10,290 nucleotides of DNA, taken from NCBI GenBank assembly GCA_964555675.1, contig CAZKTU010000234.1, positions 1 through 10,290 on the forward strand, in the 5' to 3' direction. The translations under genes were made by a program, and so were the position numbers. Below, piece after piece: positions 1-7,842 of the stretch (the stretch's first letter is position 1; every line of letters starts with the position of its first letter). The notes under the pieces were generated by a model. It did no database searches. It was not told the DNA's origin and saw only the letters and a program-made list of their open reading frames with translations. The stretch is from CAIWXH01 sp964555675 (lineage in GTDB: Bacteria; Chloroflexota; Chloroflexia; Chloroflexales; Chloroflexaceae).

Positions 1-61
1 TGGGTGGGGCGCACACATGGGTGGGGCGCACACATGGGTGGGGCGCACACATGGGTGCGCC
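1..61. repeat. 17-bp tandem repeat, three full copies plus a partial one
   Basis: The unit TGGGTGGGGCGCACACA occurs three times without a mismatch (1-17, 18-34, 35-51). A fourth, decaying copy starts at 52 and diverges after TGGGTG. The array touches the window edge, so its true copy number is unknown. Each unit joins two G-runs (GGG, GGGG) to a stretch of alternating purines and pyrimidines (GCGCACACATG). It lies about 80 bp upstream of the kinase start. I see no unique spacers between copies, so it is a minisatellite-type array and not CRISPR. Confidence 0.9.
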
Positions 62-141
62 CTTACGGGAGGCGGTTACCCGTCAACCTGGCCCGGCCAG
101 TCTCCTAGTACGCCTGCCTCCTGCCTCGTCATACCACGGGG

Positions 142-1646
<1,505 letters not shown>

Positions 1647-1650
<4 letters not shown>

Positions 1651-1829
1651 GGGGCGCGCCGCAGGACGAAGATGGTGAGTAGGGCCATAATGGCGACCGC
1701 GGGCACGATCACCGCCAGGCCCATGAGCGAGATCGGGCTGGCCTGGATGCGGATCAGCAGCTCGAGACAGATGAAAAGCGCCAGGCCGTTCAGCCAGAGC
1801 ACGAGCTTTTCGCGGGGGGTCGTTCGCAT
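1647..1829 (-). CDS. Small two-helix membrane protein, hypothetical
   Basis: I do not recognise this 60-residue protein. It starts MRTTPREKLVLW, has a basic N-terminus, and has two hydrophobic helices (about residues 9-28 and 33-57) joined by a short loop, ending in LRRAP. That is a typical small inner-membrane hairpin. The start at 1829 is preferred because GAAGG sits 6 nt upstream on the minus strand. A longer form starting at 1865 would add 12 polar residues, lacks a ribosome site, and its start codon lies inside a 14-bp palindrome. The stop overlaps the end of the histidine kinase by 4 bp (shared CTAG). It is divergent from the peptidase gene and separated from it by an AT-rich control region. 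The RBS, clear membrane pattern and exact tail-to-tail fit argue that it is real, but it could be lineage-specific. Confidence 0.7.
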
Positions 1830-1864
1830 GTTGATCCTTCGTGAACTTTTACTTTTGCCGCCCA

Positions 1865-1878
1865 TGACACTTGTGTCA
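1865..1878. promoter_or_regulatory. Perfect 14-bp palindrome, candidate operator
   Basis: TGACAC-TT-GTGTCA has perfect 6-bp arms around a 2-bp centre. It lies 36 bp upstream of the chosen start of the small membrane protein. If the -10-like element at 1895-1900 (minus strand) is used, the palindrome falls roughly at +10 to +25 of that transcript, a place where a dimeric repressor could block transcription. The regulator is unknown. Confidence 0.45.
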
Positions 1879-1886
1879 CAGGCGCG

Positions 1887-1920
1887 AAAAATTTATTTTA
1901 GCTAAGACTAAAATACATCG
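1887..1920. promoter_or_regulatory. AT-rich divergent promoter region with inverted repeat
   Basis: An AT-rich island stands out from the surrounding GC-rich DNA. It contains ATTTTAG (1895-1901), six bases, then CTAAAAT (1908-1914), a perfect 7-bp inverted repeat. Because of this symmetry a TAAAAT -10-like hexamer reads outward on each strand: 1909-1914 toward the peptidase and 1900-1895 toward the small membrane gene. I see no good -35 element for either. The dyad could be back-to-back -10 boxes, a dimer operator, or both. Confidence 0.45.
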
Positions 1921-1948
1921 GCGCACCTGCGCTGTCAAGGGGACGCAC

Positions 1949-1969
1949 GCTCGGCCCCAGCCTCCGAGC
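1949..1969 (+). other. Short hairpin in the presumed peptidase leader
   Basis: GCTCGG (1949-1954) and CCGAGC (1964-1969) are perfect 6-bp arms around a 9-nt loop. They lie 31 bp upstream of the peptidase start, in the presumed 5' untranslated region. No U-run follows, so it is not an intrinsic terminator. In DNA this GC-rich, short dyads also arise by chance. Confidence 0.3.
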
Positions 1970-2000
1970 CAGCCGTTTAGTCAAAGGTGAGGTCGCTCTC

Positions 2001-3983
2001 ATGTTCCAGCATCTGCTCGCCGCCGTCGCGCACGAGGTCTCGGGAGAGGCGGCGAAGGCGCTTGTGGCCCGCATCAGCCAGTGGCACCGCATCCAGGCCA
2101 GCCCCATGTACCGCGAGGCCGCCACCTGGGTGCACGCGACCCTCGAGGGCTATGGCCTCGAGGCCTCCCTCGAGGCGTTCCCGGTCCGCGAGGGGGCCTG
2201 GGCCTGGGGCGAGCCCCTCTTTCAGGAGTGGAGCTGCGCCGAGGGCTGGCTTGACCTGCTACACGCAGATGGCACGACACAGCGGCTGGCCGACTACAGG
2301 GCCGTGCCCCTCTCGCTGATGCCGCGCAGCGCGAGCGCCGAGGGCGAGTATGAGCTCGTGGTGGTAGAGGGCGGCGAACGCCTCGAGGACTACGCCGGGC
2401 TCGATGTGCGCGGCAAGCTGGTCCTGACCCGCAGTATGCCGATGGCCGTCCACCGCTATGCGATCGAGGAGCTGGGGGCCGCCGGGCTGATCTTCGACGG
2501 CATGCGCTCGATCGCGGTGATCGGCCCCCCAGGCGATCTGCCCGACGCCATTCAGTACGCCTCGTGGTGGTGGTGGGGCGGCGAGACGCGCGCCTTTGGC
2601 TTCGCCCTCAGCCCGCGGGGCGGGGTCGAGCTGCGGCGTCAGGCGGCGAGGGCCGCGCGCAGTGGTCGGAGCCTGCGCCTGCGGGCCCGCGTGCGCAGCA
2701 GCTTCAGCGACGGGGCCATGGAGGCGGTCAGCGCCTTCATCCCCGGCCAGAGCGACGAGGAGGTGCTGCTGGTCGCCCACCTCTGCCACCCGGCCCCCTG
2801 CGCCAACGATAACGCCAGCGGGGCCGCCGCCGCCATGGAGATCGCGCGCGCCCTGAACACGCTGATCGCCTCGGGCGAGCTGCCCCGCCCGCGCCGCGGC
2901 CTGCGCTTCCTCTGGATCCCCGAGATGACCGGCACCTTCATCTACCTGGCCAACCACGAGGAGCGTATCCCGCGCACGGTCGCCGCCCTGAACCTGGACA
3001 TGGTGGGCGCAGACCAGGCCCAGACCGGCAGCGTGAGCCTGGTGGTACACACCCCCGAGAGCCTGCCGAGCTTCGTCGGCGAGCTGCTCGAGGCGATCGC
3101 CGGGGCCGGCCACAGCCATACCTTTCGCGGCCGGGGCGACCCACCGCTGCACCGCCACGGCGCGACGCCCTTCTCGAACGGCAGCGACCACTACATCCTC
3201 GCCGACCCGAGCGTCGGCATCCCCGCGCCGATGATCATCGAGTGGCCCGACCGCTTCTATCACACCACGGCCGATACCCTCGAGAAGGTCTCGCCGGCAA
3301 CTCTGGCCCGTAACATGGCTGTCGCCGGAGCCTACCTGGCCTTCGTCGCCACGGCGGGCGCCCCCGAGGCCGCCTGGCTGGCCCACGAGCTCAACGCCCG
3401 CTTCGTCGCGCGCCTCGCCCGCGAGCTGCAGAGCGCGGTCACCGCGGCCCTGGGCGGAGAGCCCCCCCAGGGCGCGCCCTGGCAGGCCCAGGTCGCCTAT
3501 CGCGTCGAGCGCCAGGCCCTGGCCCTGGCGAGCCTGCAGCGTCTCGACCCTGCCTTCGACCCGACCCCCTTCGCGCGCGCTGCTGAGGAGCAGGCCGCCC
3601 TGCTCTGGGCGCAAAGCCGCGCGGTCCTGGCGCCCTGGCGCCCCGCCGAGCGCGCCGAGCTGCCGCCTGAACAGGCCGCCCTGACGCCGCGCCGACTCTA
3701 CAGGGGGCCCGTGAGCCTGCGGCCCCACCTGGGCCGGCTGCCGGCCGCCGAGCGGGAGGCCGCCGAGACGGCCATGGCGGCCAGCAGGGGCTTCGACGGC
3801 CTGGTGGCCGACCTGGCCCTCTTCTGGGCCGATGGCCGGCGCAGCATAGGCGCGATCGTCGACCTGGTGGAGCTGGAGACCGACGTGCGCGCCCCCGAGT
3901 CGATCGCCGCCTATTTCAGGGTGCTGGCGGGCCTCGGGCTGCTCGAGCTCGGCGCCGACCAGGGCCCTGTCACCGAGCTGTAA
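2001..3983 (+). CDS. M28-type zinc aminopeptidase-like protein (DUF4910-like) with C-terminal domain
   Basis: This 660-residue protein resembles the M28/DUF4910-like zinc peptidases. An N-terminal cap is interrupted by a PA-like region (about 112-225, with LDVRGKLVL and AAGLIFDG) and followed by the metallopeptidase core (about 240-450). Likely metal ligands and catalytic residues are His260 or His263 in HLCHP, Asp270 in ANDNASG, Glu308 in IPEMTG, Asp333 in NLDMVG and His421 in FYHTTAD. These assignments come from family pattern and were not checked by alignment. After an Ala/Arg-rich linker, residues about 570-655 (DGLVADLALFWADGRRSIGAIVDLVE) look like a small helical, winged-helix-like domain. 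No signal peptide is seen, so it is probably cytoplasmic. The ATG is supported by AGGTGAGG ending 8 nt upstream. Four consecutive tryptophans occur at 189-192. Substrate is unknown; DUF4910-type relatives are often near glycan or natural-product genes, but nothing here supports that. Confidence 0.85.
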   Translation: MFQHLLAAVAHEVSGEAAKALVARISQWHRIQASPMYREAATWVHATLEGYGLEASLEAFPVREGAWAWGEPLFQEWSCAEGWLDLLHADGTTQRLADYRAVPLSLMPRSASAEGEYELVVVEGGERLEDYAGLDVRGKLVLTRSMPMAVHRYAIEELGAAGLIFDGMRSIAVIGPPGDLPDAIQYASWWWWGGETRAFGFALSPRGGVELRRQAARAARSGRSLRLRARVRSSFSDGAMEAVSAFIPGQSDEEVLLVAHLCHPAPCANDNASGAAAAMEIARALNTLIASGELPRPRRGLRFLWIPEMTGTFIYLANHEERIPRTVAALNLDMVGADQAQTGSVSLVVHTPESLPSFVGELLEAIAGAGHSHTFRGRGDPPLHRHGATPFSNGSDHYILADPSVGIPAPMIIEWPDRFYHTTADTLEKVSPATLARNMAVAGAYLAFVATAGAPEAAWLAHELNARFVARLARELQSAVTAALGGEPPQGAPWQAQVAYRVERQALALASLQRLDPAFDPTPFARAAEEQAALLWAQSRAVLAPWRPAERAELPPEQAALTPRRLYRGPVSLRPHLGRLPAAEREAAETAMAASRGFDGLVADLALFWADGRRSIGAIVDLVELETDVRAPESIAAYFRVLAGLGLLELGADQGPVTEL

Positions 3984-4251
3984 TCCCTCGGCAAGGCTCA
4001 TGCGTGCTACGATCACCAGTATCATTGGCTGTTCAAACAACCGAGCTGTCTGATCATGGAGGGCCGGCGAGGGCAATGTCCTCCCCGAAACTCCTCTCGC
4101 AAGCCCAACCGAGCAGGTTAGCATTGCACTGGTAGCGCAGCGGCACACAGGCCTCTGGGCCATGACGTGTCTGTGCGACAATCGGTATGTGTGCTCGTTG
4201 TAGGCCGACGGATCGGCCCGTCGTTTCGGCACGTATGTTGGCGAGGCTTTG
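3984..4251. other. Intergenic gap without a supported gene
   Basis: This 268-bp gap is less GC-rich than the flanking genes and has no convincing coding frame or RNA gene. It holds a few weak dyads: an imperfect one at 4027-4042 (GGCTGTT against AACAACC, one mismatch) and CGACGG-N6-CCGTCG at 4206-4223, which has perfect 6-bp arms about 28 bp before the next start. None is followed by a U-run, so I cannot name a terminator for the peptidase gene. I also see no clear promoter for the CPBP gene. Confidence 0.5.
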
Positions 4252-5562
4252 ATGGAAACTGCGACTGAGCGCCAGGCCCGCCTGGCGCCCCCCGTCTACC
4301 TTGGGCTCATGGCCCTCGCCGAGCTGCTCCTGGCTTATGGGCCGCCCGGTCTCGGCATCGCCTGCCTGGCCTTCCTGCTGTTCGCTCTGCAGCTGCACGC
4401 GACGGCGCTCAATGACAGGCATCTGTCGAGCCTGCTCTTCGTGCTCTCGCTCGTGCCCCTGGTGCGCATGCTCTCACTCGCTCTGGCGCTGCCGGGGCTG
4501 CCGCCGCTGGCCTGGCAGGCGGGCGTGGCCCTGACGCTCTTCCTGGCCGCGGTCTGGGGCGCGAACGAGCTGCGCCTGCGGCCGGCCGAGATCGGGCTGC
4601 GCCGCGGCTCGCCCCTCGCACAGGGGCTGATCGCGCTCCTGGGCCTGCCCATCGGCGTGGCGGAGTACCTGATCCTGCAGCCCGCGCCCCTGGCCGAGGC
4701 GCAGGACTGGCCCCGGCTGGCCCTGGCGGCGCTGGTCCTCGTGCTGGGCCTGGCCTTCGCCGAGGAGCTGCTCTTCCGCGGGGTGATGCTGCGCGCCGCC
4801 CATCGCTGCATCGGGCGCGGGGCCGCCCTGTTCGTCGCCGCGGTCTTCGCGGTGCTGCACCTGGGCTACGGCTCGCCCCTGACGATGCTGCTCGCCTTCG
4901 GCTGCGGCCTGCTCTTCGGACTTCTGGTCGAGCGCAGCGGCTCGATCGCCGGGGTCACCCTGGCCAACGGTCTCGGCTCGGTGTTGGCCTTCCTGGTGCT
5001 GCCGTTCGTCTGGCGGCCCCTCGGCGGAGCGCCCAACCTGCGCCTGGTGATCGAGGTCTTGGCCCAGGCAGCCCTGGTGATCCTGACGCTCCTGCTTGTG
5101 GCGAGCTGGGTCCTCAGCCTCTGGCGCGCGCGCCGCCGCGCCGCCGAGACTCGTTCGCTGCGGATGTGGGCCGCAGAGGTGAGCCGGCTCGCGGCCGGCT
5201 CGGGCGAGGCCGACCTCGAGGCCACCGCACGGGCCCTCACGGCGCGCCTGTCCCCCCAGACCGTCCTGATGGTCGAGCTCGACGCGGCCCGCGCCCGCAC
5301 CGTCGTGCGGGTGTCAATGGGCGCAACAGGGCGGCGGCTCCACGGCCCCGAGGGGCTGGAGGCGCCGTGGGCCGCCTTTGCGCGGCTGGTCGATGTCGAG
5401 GCCCTCGGGCCGCAGCTGGTGGGCCGTCACCCCTTCAGCCTCAGCGATGGGCCGCATCTGGTGATGCCGCTCGGCGCGCCCGGCCGCTGGGCCGTGGTGC
5501 GCCCGCGCCCCGGCCGCGAGGACGAGACGCGGCGCCGGCTGACGGCCCTCGTCAGAGGCTAG
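4252..5562 (+). CDS. CPBP (CAAX/Rce1-like) membrane protease homologue with fused soluble C-terminal domain
   Basis: This 436-residue protein has about eight hydrophobic helices. It carries CPBP (Abi/Rce1-type) intramembrane metalloprotease motifs: motif 1 is E171-E172-x3-R176 in AEELLFRG, and motif 2 is FAVLH with His203. In the third motif, normally HxxxN, the sequence is GVTLANGLGS, so Asn239 and Ser243 replace the expected His and Asn. Catalysis may therefore be lost or altered. After the last helix (about 265-295) a soluble region from residue 304 (RMWAAEVSRLAAG) to the end resembles a divergent GAF-like sensory domain, facing the cytoplasm by inference. The ATG at 4252 has GAGG 5 nt upstream; a TTG immediately before it is less likely. 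Related proteins process prenylated proteins or peptides, or act in bacteriocin immunity. The role here is unknown. The stop overlaps the convergent GIDE gene by 4 bp. Confidence 0.85.
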   Translation: METATERQARLAPPVYLGLMALAELLLAYGPPGLGIACLAFLLFALQLHATALNDRHLSSLLFVLSLVPLVRMLSLALALPGLPPLAWQAGVALTLFLAAVWGANELRLRPAEIGLRRGSPLAQGLIALLGLPIGVAEYLILQPAPLAEAQDWPRLALAALVLVLGLAFAEELLFRGVMLRAAHRCIGRGAALFVAAVFAVLHLGYGSPLTMLLAFGCGLLFGLLVERSGSIAGVTLANGLGSVLAFLVLPFVWRPLGGAPNLRLVIEVLAQAALVILTLLLVASWVLSLWRARRRAAETRSLRMWAAEVSRLAAGSGEADLEATARALTARLSPQTVLMVELDAARARTVVRVSMGATGRRLHGPEGLEAPWAAFARLVDVEALGPQLVGRHPFSLSDGPHLVMPLGAPGRWAVVRPRPGREDETRRRLTALVRG

Positions 5563-6305
5563 AGCAGGTACGCCCCGACGAAGCACGCCGCGGCGCCGGC
5601 CGCGGCCAGGAGCGCGGCCAGGTAGAGGCCGTAGGTGCGCAGGCCGGTGCGCGCAGCCAGGCCCCCCTCGTCGCGGTGGCTGATGATGAAGCGCCGGCCC
5701 CGGTCTGTGGGGTGGCGCCCGATCAGCGGCGCGCCGTCGGCGGTGCTGAGGTAGCCGAGCACGAAGACGCGGTTGCCGAGGGGCAGGGCGCGCTCCTCGC
5801 GCCAGATCTCGCGCTCGGCCCCGCCGAGGCCGCTGTACTCCTCATAGCGGGCCACGGTCTCGAGCATGTCGATGCGGGCGCCCGCAGGGTCGACGGCGAT
5901 GCGGCCGGTCGCGTCGTGTACATAGAAGCGCGGGACGCGCCCGCCATGCTCGTCGTGGCCGCCGAACTCGAATTCGCGGGCGTGCCGGCTGCCCGGCCGG
6001 CCGATGATACGCTCGCTCTCCTCGCTCACGCGATAGTCGTAGGCGACGCAGCGGGTCTCGCTGTAGGGGGCCTGGAGCGGCGTGTCGCACTCGATCGTGC
6101 CGACCACCTCGACCGGCTGGCCGAAGGCCGCGGCGCCGTGGGCGGCCCAGCGATGCCGCTCGGCCACCTCGGCGACGCTCAGCGTCGGGGTCTCGTCCAG
6201 AGCGAGCAGGCTGCTCTCGCCGCGCCAGGCCAGAGCTGCCGCCACGATGGCGAGCAGGGCGAGGATGGCGCCGCCTAGGATCAAGAGGCTGTCGAGGATG
6301 CTCAT
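5559..6305 (-). CDS. GIDE-domain membrane protein (prokaryotic MUL1-like, no RING)
   Basis: This 248-residue protein has an N-terminal hydrophobic helix (about 5-27), a soluble domain (about 40-220) and a C-terminal helix (about 225-247). The soluble part matches the GIDE pattern (the E3 ubiquitin ligase-like domain of mitochondrial MUL1). The motifs are a strand-rich VEVVGTI, then CDTPLQAPYSETRCVAY with Cys86, later ALPLGNRVFVLGYL, and RRFIISHRDEGGL before the last helix. No RING finger follows, as is usual in bacteria, so ubiquitin ligase activity is not implied; the bacterial function is unknown. The start at 6305 is chosen because GAGG lies 11 nt upstream and the helix then begins at once. 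A GTG at 6344 would add 13 residues but has no ribosome site. The stop overlaps the CPBP gene by 4 bp. It is divergent from the next gene. Confidence 0.75.
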   Translation of the reverse strand: MSILDSLLILGGAILALLAIVAAALAWRGESSLLALDETPTLSVAEVAERHRWAAHGAAAFGQPVEVVGTIECDTPLQAPYSETRCVAYDYRVSEESERIIGRPGSRHAREFEFGGHDEHGGRVPRFYVHDATGRIAVDPAGARIDMLETVARYEEYSGLGGAEREIWREERALPLGNRVFVLGYLSTADGAPLIGRHPTDRGRRFIISHRDEGGLAARTGLRTYGLYLAALLAAAGAAACFVGAYLL

Positions 6306-6366
6306 GGGTTTGTAGACCTCAATCTGGAGTGGGCGGCTCTTCACCGGGGGGCCCGGGCTCGGGGCG

Positions 6367-6372
6367 TATAGT
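6367..6372 (+). promoter_or_regulatory. Candidate -10 element for the hypothetical membrane gene
   Basis: TATAGT matches five of six bases of TATAAT and lies in the 122-bp divergent gap, about 55 bp upstream of the start at 6428. A second AT-rich stretch, AATATAG, follows a few bases later. I see no convincing -35 element in the G/C-run upstream. Confidence 0.3.
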
Positions 6373-6427
6373 CTCCAAATATAGCGCGACGCCGTATCCG
6401 CGCTGCGACACTCATGCAGGAGCCGCG

Positions 6428-6868
6428 ATGATGCGCACCCTCTTCGATAAGGCCGGCTACGTCCTCGCCAACATGCTGGTCATGATCATCCTCCACGGCA
6501 ACAGCAAGCAGTTCTGGCCCAAGATCCCCCTGCTGAGCCTGCGCGACGAGAGCACTGGCGAGCATGTGCGCCTGCTCTTCAATACGCTCTCTGTGACCAC
6601 GCTGGGCCAGGCCTTCCTCGGCAGGTTGCCCCGCGGGCGCTGGCCGGCCCGCGCCGTGACCATCGTGGCCATCCCGGCCAGTCTGCCCGCCCTGCTCTTC
6701 TTCGGCCAGAAGGTCCTCGGCCTCAAGGGTCAGGCCGCCGAGGTCTACAATCTGGCGATGGTGCCCCTGCTGCCGATCGCCGCCGTGGCCCTCGAGGATG
6801 CCCTCGCCGCCCGGATCGACCCCGCGTCCTCTAGCACCGACCATGCGGACTACGCCCACCTCGTGTAG
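6428..6868 (+). CDS. Hypothetical membrane protein, about four helices
   Basis: I do not recognise this 146-residue protein. It begins MMRTLFDKAGYVLANM and has hydrophobic stretches near residues 9-23, 48-65, 73-91 and 107-126, so it is probably an integral membrane protein with three or four helices. A polar segment between the first two (KIPLLSLRDESTGEH) and a short polar tail (DPASSSTDHADYAHLV) lie outside the membrane. The start is fixed by AGGAG at 6418-6422, 5 nt before ATG 6428; ATG 6431 is equally possible. A longer reading from 6329 would cross the presumed promoter with low-complexity residues and is rejected. It ends 50 bp before ribokinase on the same strand, so cotranscription is possible, but nothing links it to sugar uptake. 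Confidence 0.7.
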   Translation: MMRTLFDKAGYVLANMLVMIILHGNSKQFWPKIPLLSLRDESTGEHVRLLFNTLSVTTLGQAFLGRLPRGRWPARAVTIVAIPASLPALLFFGQKVLGLKGQAAEVYNLAMVPLLPIAAVALEDALAARIDPASSSTDHADYAHLV

Positions 6869-6918
6869 AGAGGGCGTGGTACACTGGAGCCTCCCATGTG
6901 CATCAGAAGGGGGGCGCC

Positions 6919-7842
6919 ATGCCTATCGTCGTCGTCGGCAGCACCAATATTGACCTGATCGTCGCGCTGCCGCGCCTGCCCGCGGTCGGCGAGACCGTGG
7001 CCGGCGGGCGCTTCCTGCAGGCCTTCGGCGGCAAGGGCGCCAACCAGGCCGTGGCCGCCGCCCGCGCCGGTGGCGAGGTGGTCTTCATCACCGCCGTCGG
7101 CTCGGACGAGTTCGGCGCCGCGGCCTTGGCGGGCTTCGCCCACGACGGGGTCGACGCCTCGGCCGCCCTGCGCGTCGACGGGCCCACGGGCACGGCCGTC
7201 ATCCTGGTCGGCCCCGCCGGCGACAATGTGATCGCCCTCGCACCCGGCGCCAATGACGCCCTCGACGTCGCCGCCGTCGACGCCCTCGCCGAGCAGATCG
7301 GCGTCGCGGAACTGGTGATGCTGCAGATGGAGATCCCGCCGGCCACGACCGCGCGCGTGCTCGAGTTGGCCGCCGCGCGGGGCGTGCCCGTGCTCTGCAA
7401 CTACGCCCCGGCGCGGCCGGACGGCCCGCCGGTCAGTGCGGCCATGACCGGCCTGGTGGTCAACGAGGTCGAGGCCGAGGCCCTGACCGGCGCGCCCGTC
7501 CGCGACCCTGCGGGGGCCCTCGCCGCCGCCGCGGCCTTGCTCGCGCGCGGCCCCGCCTATGTGATTGTCACCCTGGGGGCGGCGGGCGCGGCCCTGGCCT
7601 CGGGCGAGCTGCGTCTGCACGTGCCGGCCTTCCCGGTGGCGGCCGTCGACGCCACCGCGGCCGGCGATGCCTTCTGCGGCGCCCTCGCGGTGGCCCTGGT
7701 CGAGGGTCAACCCTTGCCCGAGGCCGTGCGCTTCGCCTCGGCCGCGGGGGCCCTGGCCGCGACCCGGGCCGGCGCCCAGCCCTCGCTGCCCACGCGCGCG
7801 GCGATCGAGGCCCTGCTGCGGCAGAGCGCAGTGCCTAGCTGA
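6919..7842 (+). CDS. rbsK: Ribokinase (PfkB family)
   Basis: This enzyme phosphorylates D-ribose with ATP to ribose 5-phosphate, feeding the pentose phosphate pathway and nucleotide synthesis in the cytoplasm. The 307-residue length is normal for the family. The N-terminal motif GSTNIDLIV contains the sugar-contacting Asn10/Asp12 pair. GGKGANQAV (from Gly37) is the first PfkB signature and closely matches E. coli RbsK. DATAAGDAFCGAL (244-256) is the second, with Asp250 as catalytic base and the glycines forming the anion hole. No residue looks missing. The ATG at 6919 follows an AAGGGGGG ribosome site; a GTG at 6898 would add seven residues and is less likely. No ribose transporter or LacI repressor is visible nearby. 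Related sugar or nucleoside kinases of the PfkB family are the main alternative, but the motifs favour ribokinase. It overlaps the convergent epimerase gene by 8 bp. Confidence 0.9.
   Translation: MPIVVVGSTNIDLIVALPRLPAVGETVAGGRFLQAFGGKGANQAVAAARAGGEVVFITAVGSDEFGAAALAGFAHDGVDASAALRVDGPTGTAVILVGPAGDNVIALAPGANDALDVAAVDALAEQIGVAELVMLQMEIPPATTARVLELAAARGVPVLCNYAPARPDGPPVSAAMTGLVVNEVEAEALTGAPVRDPAGALAAAAALLARGPAYVIVTLGAAGAALASGELRLHVPAFPVAAVDATAAGDAFCGALAVALVEGQPLPEAVRFASAAGALAATRAGAQPSLPTRAAIEALLRQSAVPS

Noticed and set aside
1..61. CRISPR array
   Set aside because: The copies are directly adjacent with no unique spacers, and the 17-bp unit is too short.
4118..4150. tRNA-like D-arm sequence CTGGTAGCGCAG
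   Set aside because: I could not find an acceptor stem, anticodon stem or TTC-type arm around it in consistent positions.
2259..4232. Very long antisense open frame opposite the peptidase gene
   Set aside because: Its composition is low-complexity Gly/Ala/Arg/Gln/Asp with no family motifs, while the plus strand encodes a peptidase with intact motifs and an RBS. Long antisense frames are expected in DNA this GC-rich.
3984..4251. Intrinsic terminators after the peptidase gene
   Set aside because: Short dyads exist but none has a long stem followed by a T-run on the coding strand.
5166..6278. Plus-strand open frame across the CPBP tail and GIDE gene
   Set aside because: It shadows two genes with recognisable domains and has a low-complexity translation.
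6895..6954. Short upstream open frame overlapping the ribokinase start (begins MCIRRGAP)
   Set aside because: It is 19 codons long with no ribosome site of its own and a composition set by the overlapping gene and RBS.
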